Below, piece by piece: positions 9,142 to 18,395 of a DNA stretch of 64,000 nucleotides. The stretch lies in NCBI RefSeq assembly GCF_013393365.1, contig NZ_AP022321.1, positions 1,433,501-1,497,500 of the forward strand, written 5' to 3'. The position numbers and the translations under genes are program-made. Every line of letters starts with the position of its first letter. Within the stretch, counting starts at the first letter, position 1. Under the pieces are notes generated by a model, which was not told where the DNA came from, ran no database searches, and saw nothing but the letters and a program-made list of their open reading frames with translations. This stretch comes from Veillonella nakazawae (lineage in GTDB: Bacteria > Bacillota > Negativicutes > Veillonellales > Veillonellaceae).

Positions 9142-9903
9142 CTAATATAACAAGGTAGATAAAATGTAATTTAATACAAATACTAAAATGATACTAGTTA
9201 CTACAGAACTAGTTGTGGAGAATCCAACCGCTTCAGCGCCCATTTTAGTTTCCATCCCCTTGTAAGCACCTACCAATGCAATGACAGCACCAAATACGCT
9301 AGATTTCAAAAGACCTAGCGTAAAGTCTGAAATGGTAGAAAACATTTGAATAGAATCTAAATAAGTACTTGGCGCCAGACCTTTGATAGCAGTAGCTACA
9401 AAGTAACCACCTGCAATACCAATGACTACACCATAAAATGCCAAAATAGGCACCATAATCATACATGCTACTACACGAGGTACCACGAGATAACCAACAG
9501 GATCGACAGCCATAACACGTAACGCATCAATTTGTTCAGTTACCTTCATTGTACCAATTTCAGCCGTGATAGCGGCGCCAACACGGCCGGCCAGTACAAC
9601 CCCTACTAAAATAGGCCCTAACTCACGACCCATAGCAACAGCCATAAGACCACCTACAGTGCTTTGAGCTCCATATGTAATCAATACATCTGTAATCTGT
9701 AAGGTCATAACCGCCCCTGCAAATAGTAGCGTTAAGCTAATAATCGGCAATGAATCTACACCTAGGTGAGCCATCTGCTGGAATACATGCCACAGATTAA
9801 TCATTTTCAGTTGTTTTATTGTTTGCCACACTAATAATGTAGCACTACCCATCTGTGATAGGCCGTGTATTACAACACGACCTATCGATTCAAGCCAATT
9901 CAA
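9142..9903 (-). CDS. mlaE: MlaE phospholipid ABC transporter permease
   Basis: 253 residues starting at a TTG codon (9903) with AAAGGG 8 bases upstream. The protein has the MlaE/YrbE fold: an N-terminal amphipathic segment, then about five membrane helices, with conserved GRELGPILVGVVLAGRVGAA and EQIDALRVMAVDPVGYLVVPR motifs. It is the inner membrane part of the MCE lipid transporter. No mlaB or mlaC gene is nearby, in line with a simplified Mla system in diderm Firmicutes. It begins 32 bases after the S55 gene. Confidence 0.93.
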   Translation of the reverse strand: MNWLESIGRVVIHGLSQMGSATLLVWQTIKQLKMINLWHVFQQMAHLGVDSLPIISLTLLFAGAVMTLQITDVLITYGAQSTVGGLMAVAMGRELGPILVGVVLAGRVGAAITAEIGTMKVTEQIDALRVMAVDPVGYLVVPRVVACMIMVPILAFYGVVIGIAGGYFVATAIKGLAPSTYLDSIQMFSTISDFTLGLLKSSVFGAVIALVGAYKGMETKMGAEAVGFSTTSSVVTSIILVFVLNYILSTLLY

Positions 9904-9934
9904 CAGTCTAGCCCTTTCCCCTTACATTTTCAGC

Positions 9935-11917
9935 TTATTCAGCTGCATTAGTATCATTTACTTTGGATTCATCCTTTTTATCAGGTGTTTTTTTGTCTTG
10001 TTTATCAGACTTTTTCACATCTTTTTTACTGGATTTATCCTTTTTTGATTGGTCTTCCAACTCTAATTTATGTTCCATCTTGATTTGATTTTTAACTTCT
10101 TTTACGCGTTTAGCTAGTGCTTTATCACGATCAGCTGGCTTCATAACATGAATTGTAAATTGACCATCACCTTGAACGATGTACTCTGTATCAATAGCAG
10201 TCTTTTCGATTTGATTGTCATCATCCTTATTGGAACCCAAATCTTCTTGGCCAATTTTTTTCTTTACATCCCCTGGCATAGGTTTTGATTCCACATCTTT
10301 AAGTTTCGCTTTTTTAACAGATTTGGAACCATCTTCATCAACAAGGCTAATGCCATCTTCTAAAAACTCTACAACGATTTGATTATTCGTATCAGTCTTT
10401 TGAATTTCATCATAAAGCTCATCAAAATCTTTATGAACTTTTAATCGACGTAAGATTTCATCAGTTAAATTGTATTTTTGTTTTTCTAATACATAAGGCA
10501 ATGGGATTTCACCGCCCCCACGTACCTCTAAGGTATACTGACCAACAGCTTGATCTTCAGGAACTTTAAAGAAGATTTGTTTAACAACCTTCTCCCCGCG
10601 GAATGGCTCCAATGTTACATCTACAACGATTGTATCCCCAGGAGAAACAATGGTAGAAGATGCAGACGCATCAATAAGCTTTGCAGTTTTCTTATCTTGT
10701 GTTACTTCAGTTTCTACAGAGATATCAGAGATTTCATAATTAATGAATCGGTTATTCATAAGAACATCGATAACATTGTAGAACTCATCAACAGCCTTCT
10801 CTGAAATAGAGTCAGAACTATAGAACATATTAGTTCGTGTCAACGGTTTATGTTCTTTACCTCTTGGAGTAATAGTATAAGAAATTGTAGCTGTACCAGC
10901 GCCACTACGATCTAATGTTTTATTCAACATATTATATAGAGATGTAGCCGCTAAGGTCGGTGTCATTTCACTATCTTCAATGACCTTAACAGAGCTAGTT
11001 TTATCACGTCCCATATCAAGGTCTTTTAAATGGAAGCGCATAGGAATACCTGGAGAGATCACTCCAGATACGCCAGCAATACCAGCACCTCTATCTTCAG
11101 TTACTGAGCCTACTTCCTTGCCCATAGAGCCTAATTTGAAAGCAGCATCATAACTTTTAACTACCGTAAAGATACTTGCATTGTGCATAAAGTAGTTTGA
11201 AGAGCCATGTTTCAAGAATGGATGACCAAAGGCAACAATCTTTTCACCATCTACATAGGTAACAGTACCAATAGCACCAAGTTTTAAGTCACCATCAACT
11301 AATAATGCGGCTACAGAGCCACCAGCCTCCAAAGGCTTTGCAGTTTCATCCCCACTAGCACTAGCTGTATCATATGTTTCATATTTATATTGTGGCAGCT
11401 TGGATTTAAAGTAATCCATGGACGCTGCATCAAAGCCATATGCCATAAGTGGTGTGCCAAGAGGAATCAATTGTTTATCATCCCATGGTCTAGATAGGTT
11501 CTTCTCATATGGAATATTCCATAATTTCACCATATCTTCAATAGGGGTAATCATCCCGATCGTACCGTCTGCAAACCCCCAACCATAGGCAACAGCACCA
11601 ACGAGCTTGCCATTTATATATACAGGACTACCACTCATGCCATGAGCAATGCCTCCAGTTTTTTCCATAACAGGACCAGAGAACTTTGCCAAAATAAGAT
11701 GACCAGATGGCCCCTTATCCTTCATGACACCCAGTACCTTTACATCAAAGGTTGAAATGGTATCTCCTACAATTACAGTTTTTGCAATACCTTCCATACC
11801 TGTATTTACATCATTGACAGGCATGAAATCAACAGCCTGTGCAGCTGTAAGTGAAGTACAGAAGAAAAGCGCCAGTATCGCTTTTCTATACCGACGCCAA
11901 GAATGAGAAAACTTCAT
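9935..11917 (-). CDS. Secreted S55 (SpoIVB-type) peptidase-like protein
   Basis: 660 residues with a Sec signal peptide (about 1-29, ending AAQAVD). The S55 region holds GIAHGMSGSPVYINGKLVGA (candidate catalytic Ser95 in GMSGSP) and VAFGHPFLKHG (candidate His232). The middle (about 300-500) is beta-rich with a PGDTIVVDVTLEPFRGEKV segment resembling an Ig-like fold. The last about 60 residues are extremely Lys/Asp-rich and probably disordered. SpoIVB is a sporulation signalling protease, but this protein lacks a clear PDZ domain and sits beside mla genes, so a role in sporulation is unlikely. Function is unknown; an envelope protease or chaperone tied to lipid transport is an inference. Start ATG has GGAGAGAAGG upstream. 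Confidence 0.75.
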   Translation of the reverse strand: MKFSHSWRRYRKAILALFFCTSLTAAQAVDFMPVNDVNTGMEGIAKTVIVGDTISTFDVKVLGVMKDKGPSGHLILAKFSGPVMEKTGGIAHGMSGSPVYINGKLVGAVAYGWGFADGTIGMITPIEDMVKLWNIPYEKNLSRPWDDKQLIPLGTPLMAYGFDAASMDYFKSKLPQYKYETYDTASASGDETAKPLEAGGSVAALLVDGDLKLGAIGTVTYVDGEKIVAFGHPFLKHGSSNYFMHNASIFTVVKSYDAAFKLGSMGKEVGSVTEDRGAGIAGVSGVISPGIPMRFHLKDLDMGRDKTSSVKVIEDSEMTPTLAATSLYNMLNKTLDRSGAGTATISYTITPRGKEHKPLTRTNMFYSSDSISEKAVDEFYNVIDVLMNNRFINYEISDISVETEVTQDKKTAKLIDASASSTIVSPGDTIVVDVTLEPFRGEKVVKQIFFKVPEDQAVGQYTLEVRGGGEIPLPYVLEKQKYNLTDEILRRLKVHKDFDELYDEIQKTDTNNQIVVEFLEDGISLVDEDGSKSVKKAKLKDVESKPMPGDVKKKIGQEDLGSNKDDDNQIEKTAIDTEYIVQGDGQFTIHVMKPADRDKALAKRVKEVKNQIKMEHKLELEDQSKKDKSSKKDVKKSDKQDKKTPDKKDESKVNDTNAAE

Positions 11918-11929
11918 TCCTTCTCTCCT

Positions 11930-12214
11930 TTATTTACTTTCTACTGTGACAACGATTTGATCACGAGAAACGTCTGAACCCACTGTAACATTAACCGCCG
12001 TTACAGTACCAGTTACAGTAGATTTAGCAGCAGCCATAGGGCCAGCCAATGTCTCTACAGTTACCAATGTTTGACCTTCTGTTACAGCAGAGCCAACAGA
12101 AACTGTAGAAGCAACTTTACCTGTTAATACACTTTGGTATGATACAGGGGCCGCCATTACAGAGTTAACACTTAAAATGCCTAAAGCAGCTAAGGCCAAC
12201 ACTACTCTTTTCAT
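11930..12214 (-). CDS. Small secreted biotinyl/lipoyl-like domain protein
   Basis: 94 residues: a Sec signal peptide (1-21, ending VMAAPV) and a single about 70-residue domain. That domain follows the biotinyl/lipoyl hammerhead pattern: GSAVTEGQTLVTVET, then VTGTVTAVNVTVGSDVSRDQ. Where carrier proteins have E-A-M-K-M this one reads E-T-L-A-G, so the lysine that would be modified is absent. It therefore probably does not carry biotin or lipoate. It could be a structural or adaptor version, as in the barrel-sandwich domains of membrane fusion proteins. RBS GGAGGG precedes ATG 12214. It ends 13 bases before the S55 gene, so the two are probably co-translated. Confidence 0.7.
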   Translation of the reverse strand: MKRVVLALAALGILSVNSVMAAPVSYQSVLTGKVASTVSVGSAVTEGQTLVTVETLAGPMAAAKSTVTGTVTAVNVTVGSDVSRDQIVVTVESK

Positions 12215-12302
12215 AACGATCCCTCCTTTTACAAAATTAGTTATGTATTTATAGTATACTAAATTATTACTAATATTTCAAACAAAATTGTATGCAACGA
12301 AT

Positions 12303-13646
12303 TCATTTTATAATTACAATATCCTCATAGGTCGTAGGATTTGGAGTAGCTTTATGTACATACGTATCATTAACCACTAAATCAACACTACCTTGATTTG
12401 ATAATTCAGCACCATCTACGACGCCTAGCTTAGATAACAGTTTGGCCCCTTCTTGTTGTGTGACCCCTACGGATTGAAGGCCTGCTTTATCAACAGTAAG
12501 GACCACTAAATTATGATCTTTTGTGGTTCCTATGAAACTACGAGCTTTATTATGGGTCCCATCAGCACCTACATAGTTACCATTCTTCAACACCATAGTA
12601 CCCGCTTGTAGCGCTGCACCACCAGTAGTGCTAACTTGTGCTAACTCCGGTCTATTTTGAATCGTAATCGGTGTGCCCACTTTTAATTTACGCAGTGCAT
12701 CTCTTGATTCTCCATGCCCAGATAATACATATTGGTTTTCTCCAATTTTAGAATTTCCTTTTTGACCACTAACGACCTTACCATTGGCTACAGTCACTTC
12801 ATAGCCGAAGTCATTAGTTTTTGTAGAAGGCCCATAAGCTGATGTATATAGGGTCAAGGCATTTTCTTTACGTCCTGTATTAACAGATGTAATTAGGAAG
12901 GTATCTTTTTGTGTTTTAGCTTGTAATAAGGGTCTCTTTTCCTCAATAAAATATCCCCGATTTGGTGTATATCGCAAGGTGCCACGATTAGAAATACGCT
13001 CTAAATCAATCGTTCCATCACTAGCTACTGAATAAGGACGATCAAAACTTCCACCCTTTACCTTTGCTCCAATGATGGCAGTATGAGATTGAATCACAGA
13101 TGATAAGGTTTTTCCTTCTGAAACATGGGCTACTACCATAGGTGAATCATTATCAACGGATAACGCAAAGGCTTGAATCTTACCTTCTGCTACAGTGTTA
13201 TTAATCTTGCTATACGTAACGGATTTATTTACATCTTTTGTTGTTTGTTGAGCATAGCTAGAAAATAAATCCACTACAATACGCGATGGTTTTTCCAATG
13301 TAAACTCATGGTGTTGTACATCCTTATTAGCTGTCAATGTTACTTGTAAAGCACCATTAACAGGTTGCAAGCCAATACCTTTTAAAACACCTGTTTTCGT
13401 GTTATTTTGAGCTACAGGTCCAGTCAATCCATTTATCGTACCACCTAGGTTAAGGGTAAGAGCATGTGTAGACTCATTATAAGATTTAGTCCAAGATACA
13501 GGCATTTCAGACACATCTAATACGATTCGACTTGTACCTTCGTGATTAGATACACGTACGCCGGTTAAATTTCCAGCTTCAGCATAAGGTATTGTACTGC
13601 CTAGAAAGCCTAACACAGCAAAAGTCATATATAAATATCGTTTCAT
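12303..13646 (-). CDS. Secreted AMIN-domain protein with phosphodiester glycosidase-like C-terminal domain
   Basis: 447 residues with a signal peptide (about 1-24). Residues about 27-125 look like an AMIN domain (TGVRVSNHEGTSRIVLDVSE, later KPSRIVVDLF), which binds cell wall or envelope polymers. The C-terminal half resembles the NAGPA/phosphodiester glycosidase family: TLYTSAYGPSTKTNDFGYEV, YVLSGHGESRDALRKLKVG and SFIGTTKDHNLVVLTVD. The usual NLDGGGSST motif near the C terminus is replaced by GAELSNQGSVDLVVND, so catalysis is doubtful. It probably works in the periplasm on peptidoglycan or another glycan. It is downstream of mreB, across a strong terminator, and upstream of the biotinyl-like gene. 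Confidence 0.65.
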   Translation of the reverse strand: MKRYLYMTFAVLGFLGSTIPYAEAGNLTGVRVSNHEGTSRIVLDVSEMPVSWTKSYNESTHALTLNLGGTINGLTGPVAQNNTKTGVLKGIGLQPVNGALQVTLTANKDVQHHEFTLEKPSRIVVDLFSSYAQQTTKDVNKSVTYSKINNTVAEGKIQAFALSVDNDSPMVVAHVSEGKTLSSVIQSHTAIIGAKVKGGSFDRPYSVASDGTIDLERISNRGTLRYTPNRGYFIEEKRPLLQAKTQKDTFLITSVNTGRKENALTLYTSAYGPSTKTNDFGYEVTVANGKVVSGQKGNSKIGENQYVLSGHGESRDALRKLKVGTPITIQNRPELAQVSTTGGAALQAGTMVLKNGNYVGADGTHNKARSFIGTTKDHNLVVLTVDKAGLQSVGVTQQEGAKLLSKLGVVDGAELSNQGSVDLVVNDTYVHKATPNPTTYEDIVIIK

Positions 13647-13766
13647 TTACAATTCCTCTATAGCGACAACCTATATTAATAGATTTATATTCATACATCA
13701 ATTTTATACAATATACTTTTACTATAGTATACATCATAAAGATGAAAATTACAAAAAGGATGCACT

Positions 13767-13830
13767 AAAAAAGAAGTTACTATCTACCGTCATTCCAATT
13801 TTCAATGGCCTATCTATAAATAGTAACTTC
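13767..13830 (-). terminator. Terminator after the murA-mreB unit
   Basis: An 11-bp perfect stem (13773-13783 with 13820-13830) closes a 36-base loop that can fold further. On the minus strand it is followed by a run of six T. It lies about 30 bases past the mreB-like stop. Confidence 0.7.
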
Positions 13831-13861
13831 CTCAAATTTTACATTATTTCAATGAAATATT

Positions 13862-15256
13862 TTATTGTAATTCATCCAATGTATCGCGCAATTGTGACAT
13901 TTCATCAAGAGCTTTTGCAACCCCTTTGATAACAGCATATCGTGGAGACTCAACTAAATAAGATGCAATACCAACAGAACGTGTAATAACACGATCTAAA
14001 CCATCGATGAGAGCACCGCCACCTGTCAGAATGATACCATGATCATTAATGGCTGCTACAAGTTCTGGAGGTGTTTTTTCTAAAATCGATTTAATGCCTT
14101 CTAGAATATTCATCACTTGCGCCTCTAAAGCACGTTGAATTTCTAAGGAATTAACAGCGACCATCTTAGGTAGTCCAGAGCTAGCATCACGCCCTCTAAC
14201 CTCTATAGTTCGTTCTTTAGCACGTCGATCTACGGTACCAACAGAAATCTTTATCTTTTCTGCTGTTAAAGGTCCAATAACAAGTCGCTTCTTACGACGT
14301 ATATAGCGAATAATAGATTCATTGAAGGAATCTCCCCCAATGCGAAGGGATTCACTCACAACAACGCCAGTATCACAAAGAACGGCAATATCAGTAGTAC
14401 CGCCACCTACATCGACAACCATAGCTCCAACTTGGTCAGCATCATTGAGACCTGTACCCATAGCTGCTGCTAATGGTTCCTCTATAAGAACAGTCTTTTT
14501 AGCGCCCGTTCTAAGTAAAGCCTCTAAAATAGCACGTTTTTCAACAGGCGTAATTCCAGATGGCACACATACGATAATACGCGTTTTCATCAATCTAGAA
14601 GCAGGCACAACGGAACGAATAAAGTATTTTAACATAAATTCGGTCATATCGTAATCTGCGATAACGCCCGCTTGAACAGGACGAATAACAGATATGCCTT
14701 TAGGTGTACGCCCAACCATAGAACGTGCAGCTTCACCTAACGCGAGAATATCTCCGGTTTTATCATCACGCGCAATATAGGCAGGCTCATCTAAGACTAG
14801 CCCTTTCCCTTTAGCAAAGATAAGAATATTGGCAGTTCCCAAATCTATACCTAAGTCAAAATTCAATGAACGATTCAATCGTCCCATTAAATCGCCTACT
14901 TGTTCAGGACGAACTAAACGCTTTAATGTCATAGCAGGTGTAGTTTTCGCTATGGCAACAGTTTCACGATTACGACGCTCAACACGACGCATTTTGGTGA
15001 CTTTAACCATTGCTTCGCGCATATTGGAAGCCAAATGGCTAGCTTGCTTAGCTACGCCCTCTGAAAGCTTCGTAGACTTGCGTTTCGTCCTTCGTAATGG
15101 TTTACGATTAGAACTAGTTTTAGCATTTTCAACCTTTGCAGCACCTAAGTTTTGTTGCTCGTTGTATAAAGCCGGCCCTTTTGAGCGCCGGCTTCGTTTC
15201 TTTTTATTCTGTTTTGGCTCTGTACTTTTATTCGTCAACCCGAACAATATCAGCAC
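13862..15256 (-). CDS. mreB: MreB-like actin-family cell shape protein with a basic N-terminal extension
   Basis: 464 residues when started at GTG 15256. The MreB core begins near residue 127: phosphate-1 motif [14 protein letters not shown], then [26 protein letters not shown] (phosphate-2) and [13 protein letters not shown] (adenosine motif). The core of about 337 residues is a normal MreB length. The first about 125 residues are extra and rich in Lys and Arg. Start choice is uncertain: GTG 15256 is only 4 bases from AAAGG, while TTG 15247 has an AGG at 8 bases; both keep the extension, and internal ATGs lack good binding sites. The gene overlaps the end of murA by up to 29 bases, so the two are coupled. 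MreB filaments steer lateral wall synthesis; Veillonella cells are cocci, so its role may differ. Mbl or another paralogue is possible. Confidence 0.85.
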   Translation of the reverse strand: MLILFGLTNKSTEPKQNKKKRSRRSKGPALYNEQQNLGAAKVENAKTSSNRKPLRRTKRKSTKLSEGVAKQASHLASNMREAMVKVTKMRRVERRNRETVAIAKTTPAMTLKRLVRPEQVGDLMGRLNRSLNFDLGIDLGTANILIFAKGKGLVLDEPAYIARDDKTGDILALGEAARSMVGRTPKGISVIRPVQAGVIADYDMTEFMLKYFIRSVVPASRLMKTRIIVCVPSGITPVEKRAILEALLRTGAKKTVLIEEPLAAAMGTGLNDADQVGAMVVDVGGGTTDIAVLCDTGVVVSESLRIGGDSFNESIIRYIRRKKRLVIGPLTAEKIKISVGTVDRRAKERTIEVRGRDASSGLPKMVAVNSLEIQRALEAQVMNILEGIKSILEKTPPELVAAINDHGIILTGGGALIDGLDRVITRSVGIASYLVESPRYAVIKGVAKALDEMSQLRDTLDELQ

Positions 15257-16493
15257 CTAACCTTTGCAATTTACCTACGAAATCATCATAACCACGATCG
15301 ATATGATGTAGACGACCAACTTCAGTTCTACCTTCTGCAGTCAACGCAGCACAAACAAGAGCCGCACCTGCACGCAAGTCTGTAGCATTAACTACAGCAC
15401 CATGTAAGCGTGGCATACCTTCTACAATCGCTTGACGATTGTCGATATCGATATGGGCACCCATTTTGCGAAGTTCCGCAACGTGCATGAAGCGATTTTC
15501 AAATACAGTTTCTGTTACAGTACTTGTACCTTCAGCGATTGTAGTAAGCGCCATAAATTGAGCTTGCATATCTGTTGGGAAACCTGGGTATGGTAATGTT
15601 TTAATATCAACAGCTTTAATGCCTTTGCCAGTACTGATAACGCGAATACCATCAATTTCTTCCTCTACAGTAACGCCAGCTTCTTTTAACTTAGCTACTA
15701 CTGGTTTCAAATGTTCTGGCAATGCATTTTCTACAAATACGTCGCCACCAGCCATAGCAGCGGCAATCAAATATGTACCAGCTTCGATACGGTCAGGAAT
15801 AACAGTATGAATTGCACCATGTAATTGAGGCACACCTTCAATGCGAATTACATTTGTACCAGCACCGCGAATATTAGCGCCCATTGCATTCAAGAATGTT
15901 GCTAAATCAACGATTTCAGGTTCTTCCGCAGCATTTTCGATAACAGTTTTACCTTCCGCCATGGAAGCTGCCATAATTACGTTTTCTGTAGCCCCTACAC
16001 TTGGGAAATCCAAGTAAATTTGAGTGCCTTTAAGACCTTCTGGAGCATGAGCATATACATAATCTTCAGTAATTTCAATTTTAGCACCTAGTGCTTCGAA
16101 TGCTTTTAGGTGAAGATCGATAGGACGTGCACCAATTGCACAACCACCTGGCATGGAGATTTTAGCCTCCCCTTTGCGCGCCAAAAGTGGCCCCATTACG
16201 AGGAAAGATGCACGCATTTTGCGTACAAGCTCATAAGGAGCTTCCGTAGCAGTCAATGTAGACGCATCGAAGATAATTTCATCATCTGCTTTATTACGAG
16301 TAATTTTAACCCCCAAAGACTCGATAACTTGGCAAATTGTACCTACATCTTCCAAATTTGGAATTTCAAGTAATTTACTAGGTGTTGATGCTAGCAAAGT
16401 ACCGGCAATAATAGGGAGTACCGCATTTTTAGCACTACTAACACGTACACGGCCTTCCAACCGGTTGCCACCTTGAATGATTAGCTTTTCCAA
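15228..16493 (-). CDS. murA: UDP-N-acetylglucosamine 1-carboxyvinyltransferase MurA
   Basis: 421 residues, standard length. TTG start at 16493 with AGGAGG at ideal spacing. Catalytic residues are seen: Lys22 in SSAKNAVLP and Cys118 in [20 protein letters not shown], the cysteine that fosfomycin alkylates. It transfers enolpyruvate from PEP to UDP-GlcNAc, the first committed step of peptidoglycan synthesis, in the cytoplasm. It is followed by and overlaps the mreB-like gene, linking wall precursor supply to cell shape. It is isolated from upstream glpX by a very strong terminator. Confidence 0.96.
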   Translation of the reverse strand: MEKLIIQGGNRLEGRVRVSSAKNAVLPIIAGTLLASTPSKLLEIPNLEDVGTICQVIESLGVKITRNKADDEIIFDASTLTATEAPYELVRKMRASFLVMGPLLARKGEAKISMPGGCAIGARPIDLHLKAFEALGAKIEITEDYVYAHAPEGLKGTQIYLDFPSVGATENVIMAASMAEGKTVIENAAEEPEIVDLATFLNAMGANIRGAGTNVIRIEGVPQLHGAIHTVIPDRIEAGTYLIAAAMAGGDVFVENALPEHLKPVVAKLKEAGVTVEEEIDGIRVISTGKGIKAVDIKTLPYPGFPTDMQAQFMALTTIAEGTSTVTETVFENRFMHVAELRKMGAHIDIDNRQAIVEGMPRLHGAVVNATDLRAGAALVCAALTAEGRTEVGRLHHIDRGYDDFVGKLQRLGADIVRVDE

Positions 16494-16623
16494 CAGAATT
16501 CCTCCTACACTTTATATCGATCATCTTGTATGAACTACAAGACGTTGTATTTATAACGTCATATACTAAATGTTATTATACTATTTTTCGATATATCTCA
16601 TCAAGAGACTGTGAGAAAATACT

Positions 16624-16703
16624 GAGAAAAAAAGCCCCTCATTTGATATGTACCCCCTTTACTGGTTGTCCAGTAAAGGGGGTACATATCAAATGAGGGG
16701 CTT
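16624..16703 (-). terminator. Unusually long perfect terminator hairpin after glpX
   Basis: A perfect 34-bp stem (16632-16665 against 16670-16703) with a TTGT loop, ending in an eight-base T-run on the minus strand. It starts right after the glpX stop, so it ends the serS-tal-glpX transcript. Ordinary terminators have stems of 8-15 bp. The outer 12 bp of each arm (AAGCCCCTCATT and its complement) looks like a normal terminator; the inner 48 bp is IS-derived (see next entry). Confidence 0.85.
16644..16691. repeat. 48-bp palindrome built from the IS3-family right end
   Basis: Two 22-base arms around TTGT. The right arm plus loop is identical to the last 26 bases of the complete IS at 53008-54477, which reads TTGT then CCAGTAAAGGGGGTACATATCA. 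The left arm is its reverse complement, extended beyond the copy in the IS so that the palindrome is perfect out to the TGATATG tip. No transposase sequence is present. It looks like an IS-end relic or a tiny MITE-like insertion in the loop of the glpX terminator. Confidence 0.75.
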
Positions 16704-16708
16704 AATTA

Positions 16709-17671
16709 TTATTTTGCTTTTAAGGATTTTAGCTTTTCATCCATATGCACTGTATCTAAGAAACGAACAGTACCTGTTTTAGAACGCATTACGATAGTAT
16801 GTGTACGCGCACCACCTGGGAAGTATTGAATAGCATTCAATAAGTTACCGCGAGTAATAGCAGTAGCCGCAAAGATAACATCATCTGTACGAACTAGATC
16901 ATCCAATGTAAGTACTTGATTTACATCGGTAATGCCCATTTCATGACAACGACGAATTTCTTCTTCTGTTTCTGGTTTCAAGCGCGCTTGCATATCGCCA
17001 CCTACGCATTTCAAAGCGGCTGCAGCCAATACGCCTTCTGGTGCACCACCAGTACCAACAACCATGTGTACCCCAGAGCCTTCAATACAACATTCCATAG
17101 CTGGGTTAACATCACCATCAGAAATTAACATAATACGTGCACCAAGATCACGAGCTTCTTTCATCAAGCCATGATGACGCTCACGATCAAGCATTACAAG
17201 TGTAATTTCATCAACATTGCGATTCATTTTTGCAGCTACATTTTTAATATTTTCTGTTAAAGATTTTGTAATATCGATAGCACCTGCACCACGAGGACCA
17301 ACACAAAGTTTTTCCATGTACATATCTGGCGCATGTAACAAGCCACCTTTTTCAGCAATAGCCATAACTGCAATCGCACCATTTTGGCCTTTTGCAATTA
17401 AGTTTGTGCCTTCAATAGGGTCAACTGCAATATCTACTTCTGGGCCACCTGCACCTACATGTTCACCAATGTAAAGCATAGGAGCTTCATCAATTTCGCC
17501 TTCGCCAATAACTACAGTACCAGAAATACGGACGGAGTCAAATGCTTGACGCATTGCGTCTACCGCAAGACCATCCGCTGCATCCTTCTGACCGCGACCA
17601 AGTAAACGACCACTGCGCAAAGCAGCCGCTTCAACGACACGAGCAAATTCCAAAGATAATGTACGATCCAT
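16709..17671 (-). CDS. glpX: Fructose-1,6-bisphosphatase class II, GlpX type
   Basis: 320 residues, normal for GlpX. Recognised by GEGEIDEAPMLYIGEHVG (metal binding), AVDPIEGTNLIAKGQNGAIA and GTGGAPEGVLAAAALKC. It removes the 1-phosphate from fructose-1,6-bisphosphate in gluconeogenesis. That suits an organism that grows on lactate and must make hexose. AAGGAGG precedes the ATG. It is 66 bases after the transaldolase-like gene and just before the long terminator, so it is likely the last gene of serS-tal-glpX. Confidence 0.95.
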   Translation of the reverse strand: MDRTLSLEFARVVEAAALRSGRLLGRGQKDAADGLAVDAMRQAFDSVRISGTVVIGEGEIDEAPMLYIGEHVGAGGPEVDIAVDPIEGTNLIAKGQNGAIAVMAIAEKGGLLHAPDMYMEKLCVGPRGAGAIDITKSLTENIKNVAAKMNRNVDEITLVMLDRERHHGLMKEARDLGARIMLISDGDVNPAMECCIEGSGVHMVVGTGGAPEGVLAAAALKCVGGDMQARLKPETEEEIRRCHEMGITDVNQVLTLDDLVRTDDVIFAATAITRGNLLNAIQYFPGGARTHTIVMRSKTGTVRFLDTVHMDEKLKSLKAK

Positions 17672-17737
17672 AATAGGCCTCCTTATAAGTCCTGTGTGTA
17701 TTGTAATATGACCCTTACATCGAGTCGAATACTTAAC

Positions 17738-18382
17738 TTATTGATTAGCTTGTTTCCAATCTGCCATAAACTTTTCAAGCCCTGCATCTGTTAGTGGATG
17801 TTTCATAGCTTGCATAAGCACTTTAAATGGCACAGTTGCAATATGAGCACCAGCTTTTGCACATTGAATGATATGCAATGGTGTTCTCACACTAGCCGCA
17901 ATAATTTCAGTTTCAATGCCATGAATAGCAAATATATCTGCAATATCTTGAATCAATGTAAGTCCATCCATGCTGATATCATCAATACGGCCAACAAATG
18001 GGCTCACATATGTAGCACCTGCACGAGCTGCTAACAAGGCTTGATTGGCAGAGAAGATTAAGGTTACATTAGTTTTAATACCTTCTTTGCTCAAAACCGC
18101 AACAGCTTTAAGCCCTTCTGGAGTCATAGGCACTTTAATAACTACATTAGAGCCTAATTTTACTAGATCATGAGCTTCAGCAATCATACCTTCTGCATCA
18201 GAAGCAATAACCTCTGCACTTACAGGCCCCTCTACAAGATTTGCAATTTCGGAAATAACTTGTTTTAAGTCGCGTTTAGCTTTCACGATAAGGGATGGAT
18301 TTGTAGTAACACCATCAATAAACCCAAAAGCATACGCTTCTTTAATCTCATCAAATTCTGCGGTATCAATAAAGAACTTCAT
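17738..18382 (-). CDS. fsa: Transaldolase-like fructose-6-phosphate aldolase (TalC/FSA)
   Basis: 214 residues, the short transaldolase class. The start ATG 18382 is chosen over an in-frame TTG three bases earlier because GAGGGGG has better spacing. Motifs: [26 protein letters not shown], the Schiff-base Lys in [15 protein letters not shown] (about 85), and [15 protein letters not shown]. These enzymes move dihydroxyacetone units between sugar phosphates (transaldolase) or cleave fructose-6-phosphate. The sequence cannot tell which activity dominates. Adjacent glpX supports a role in hexose/pentose phosphate supply. Confidence 0.92.
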   Translation of the reverse strand: MKFFIDTAEFDEIKEAYAFGFIDGVTTNPSLIVKAKRDLKQVISEIANLVEGPVSAEVIASDAEGMIAEAHDLVKLGSNVVIKVPMTPEGLKAVAVLSKEGIKTNVTLIFSANQALLAARAGATYVSPFVGRIDDISMDGLTLIQDIADIFAIHGIETEIIAASVRTPLHIIQCAKAGAHIATVPFKVLMQAMKHPLTDAGLEKFMADWKQANQ

Positions 18383-18395
18383 CAAATGCCCCCTC

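Noticed and set aside
16644..16691. A second complete IS copy
   Set aside because: Only end sequence is present; there is no transposase frame between the arms.
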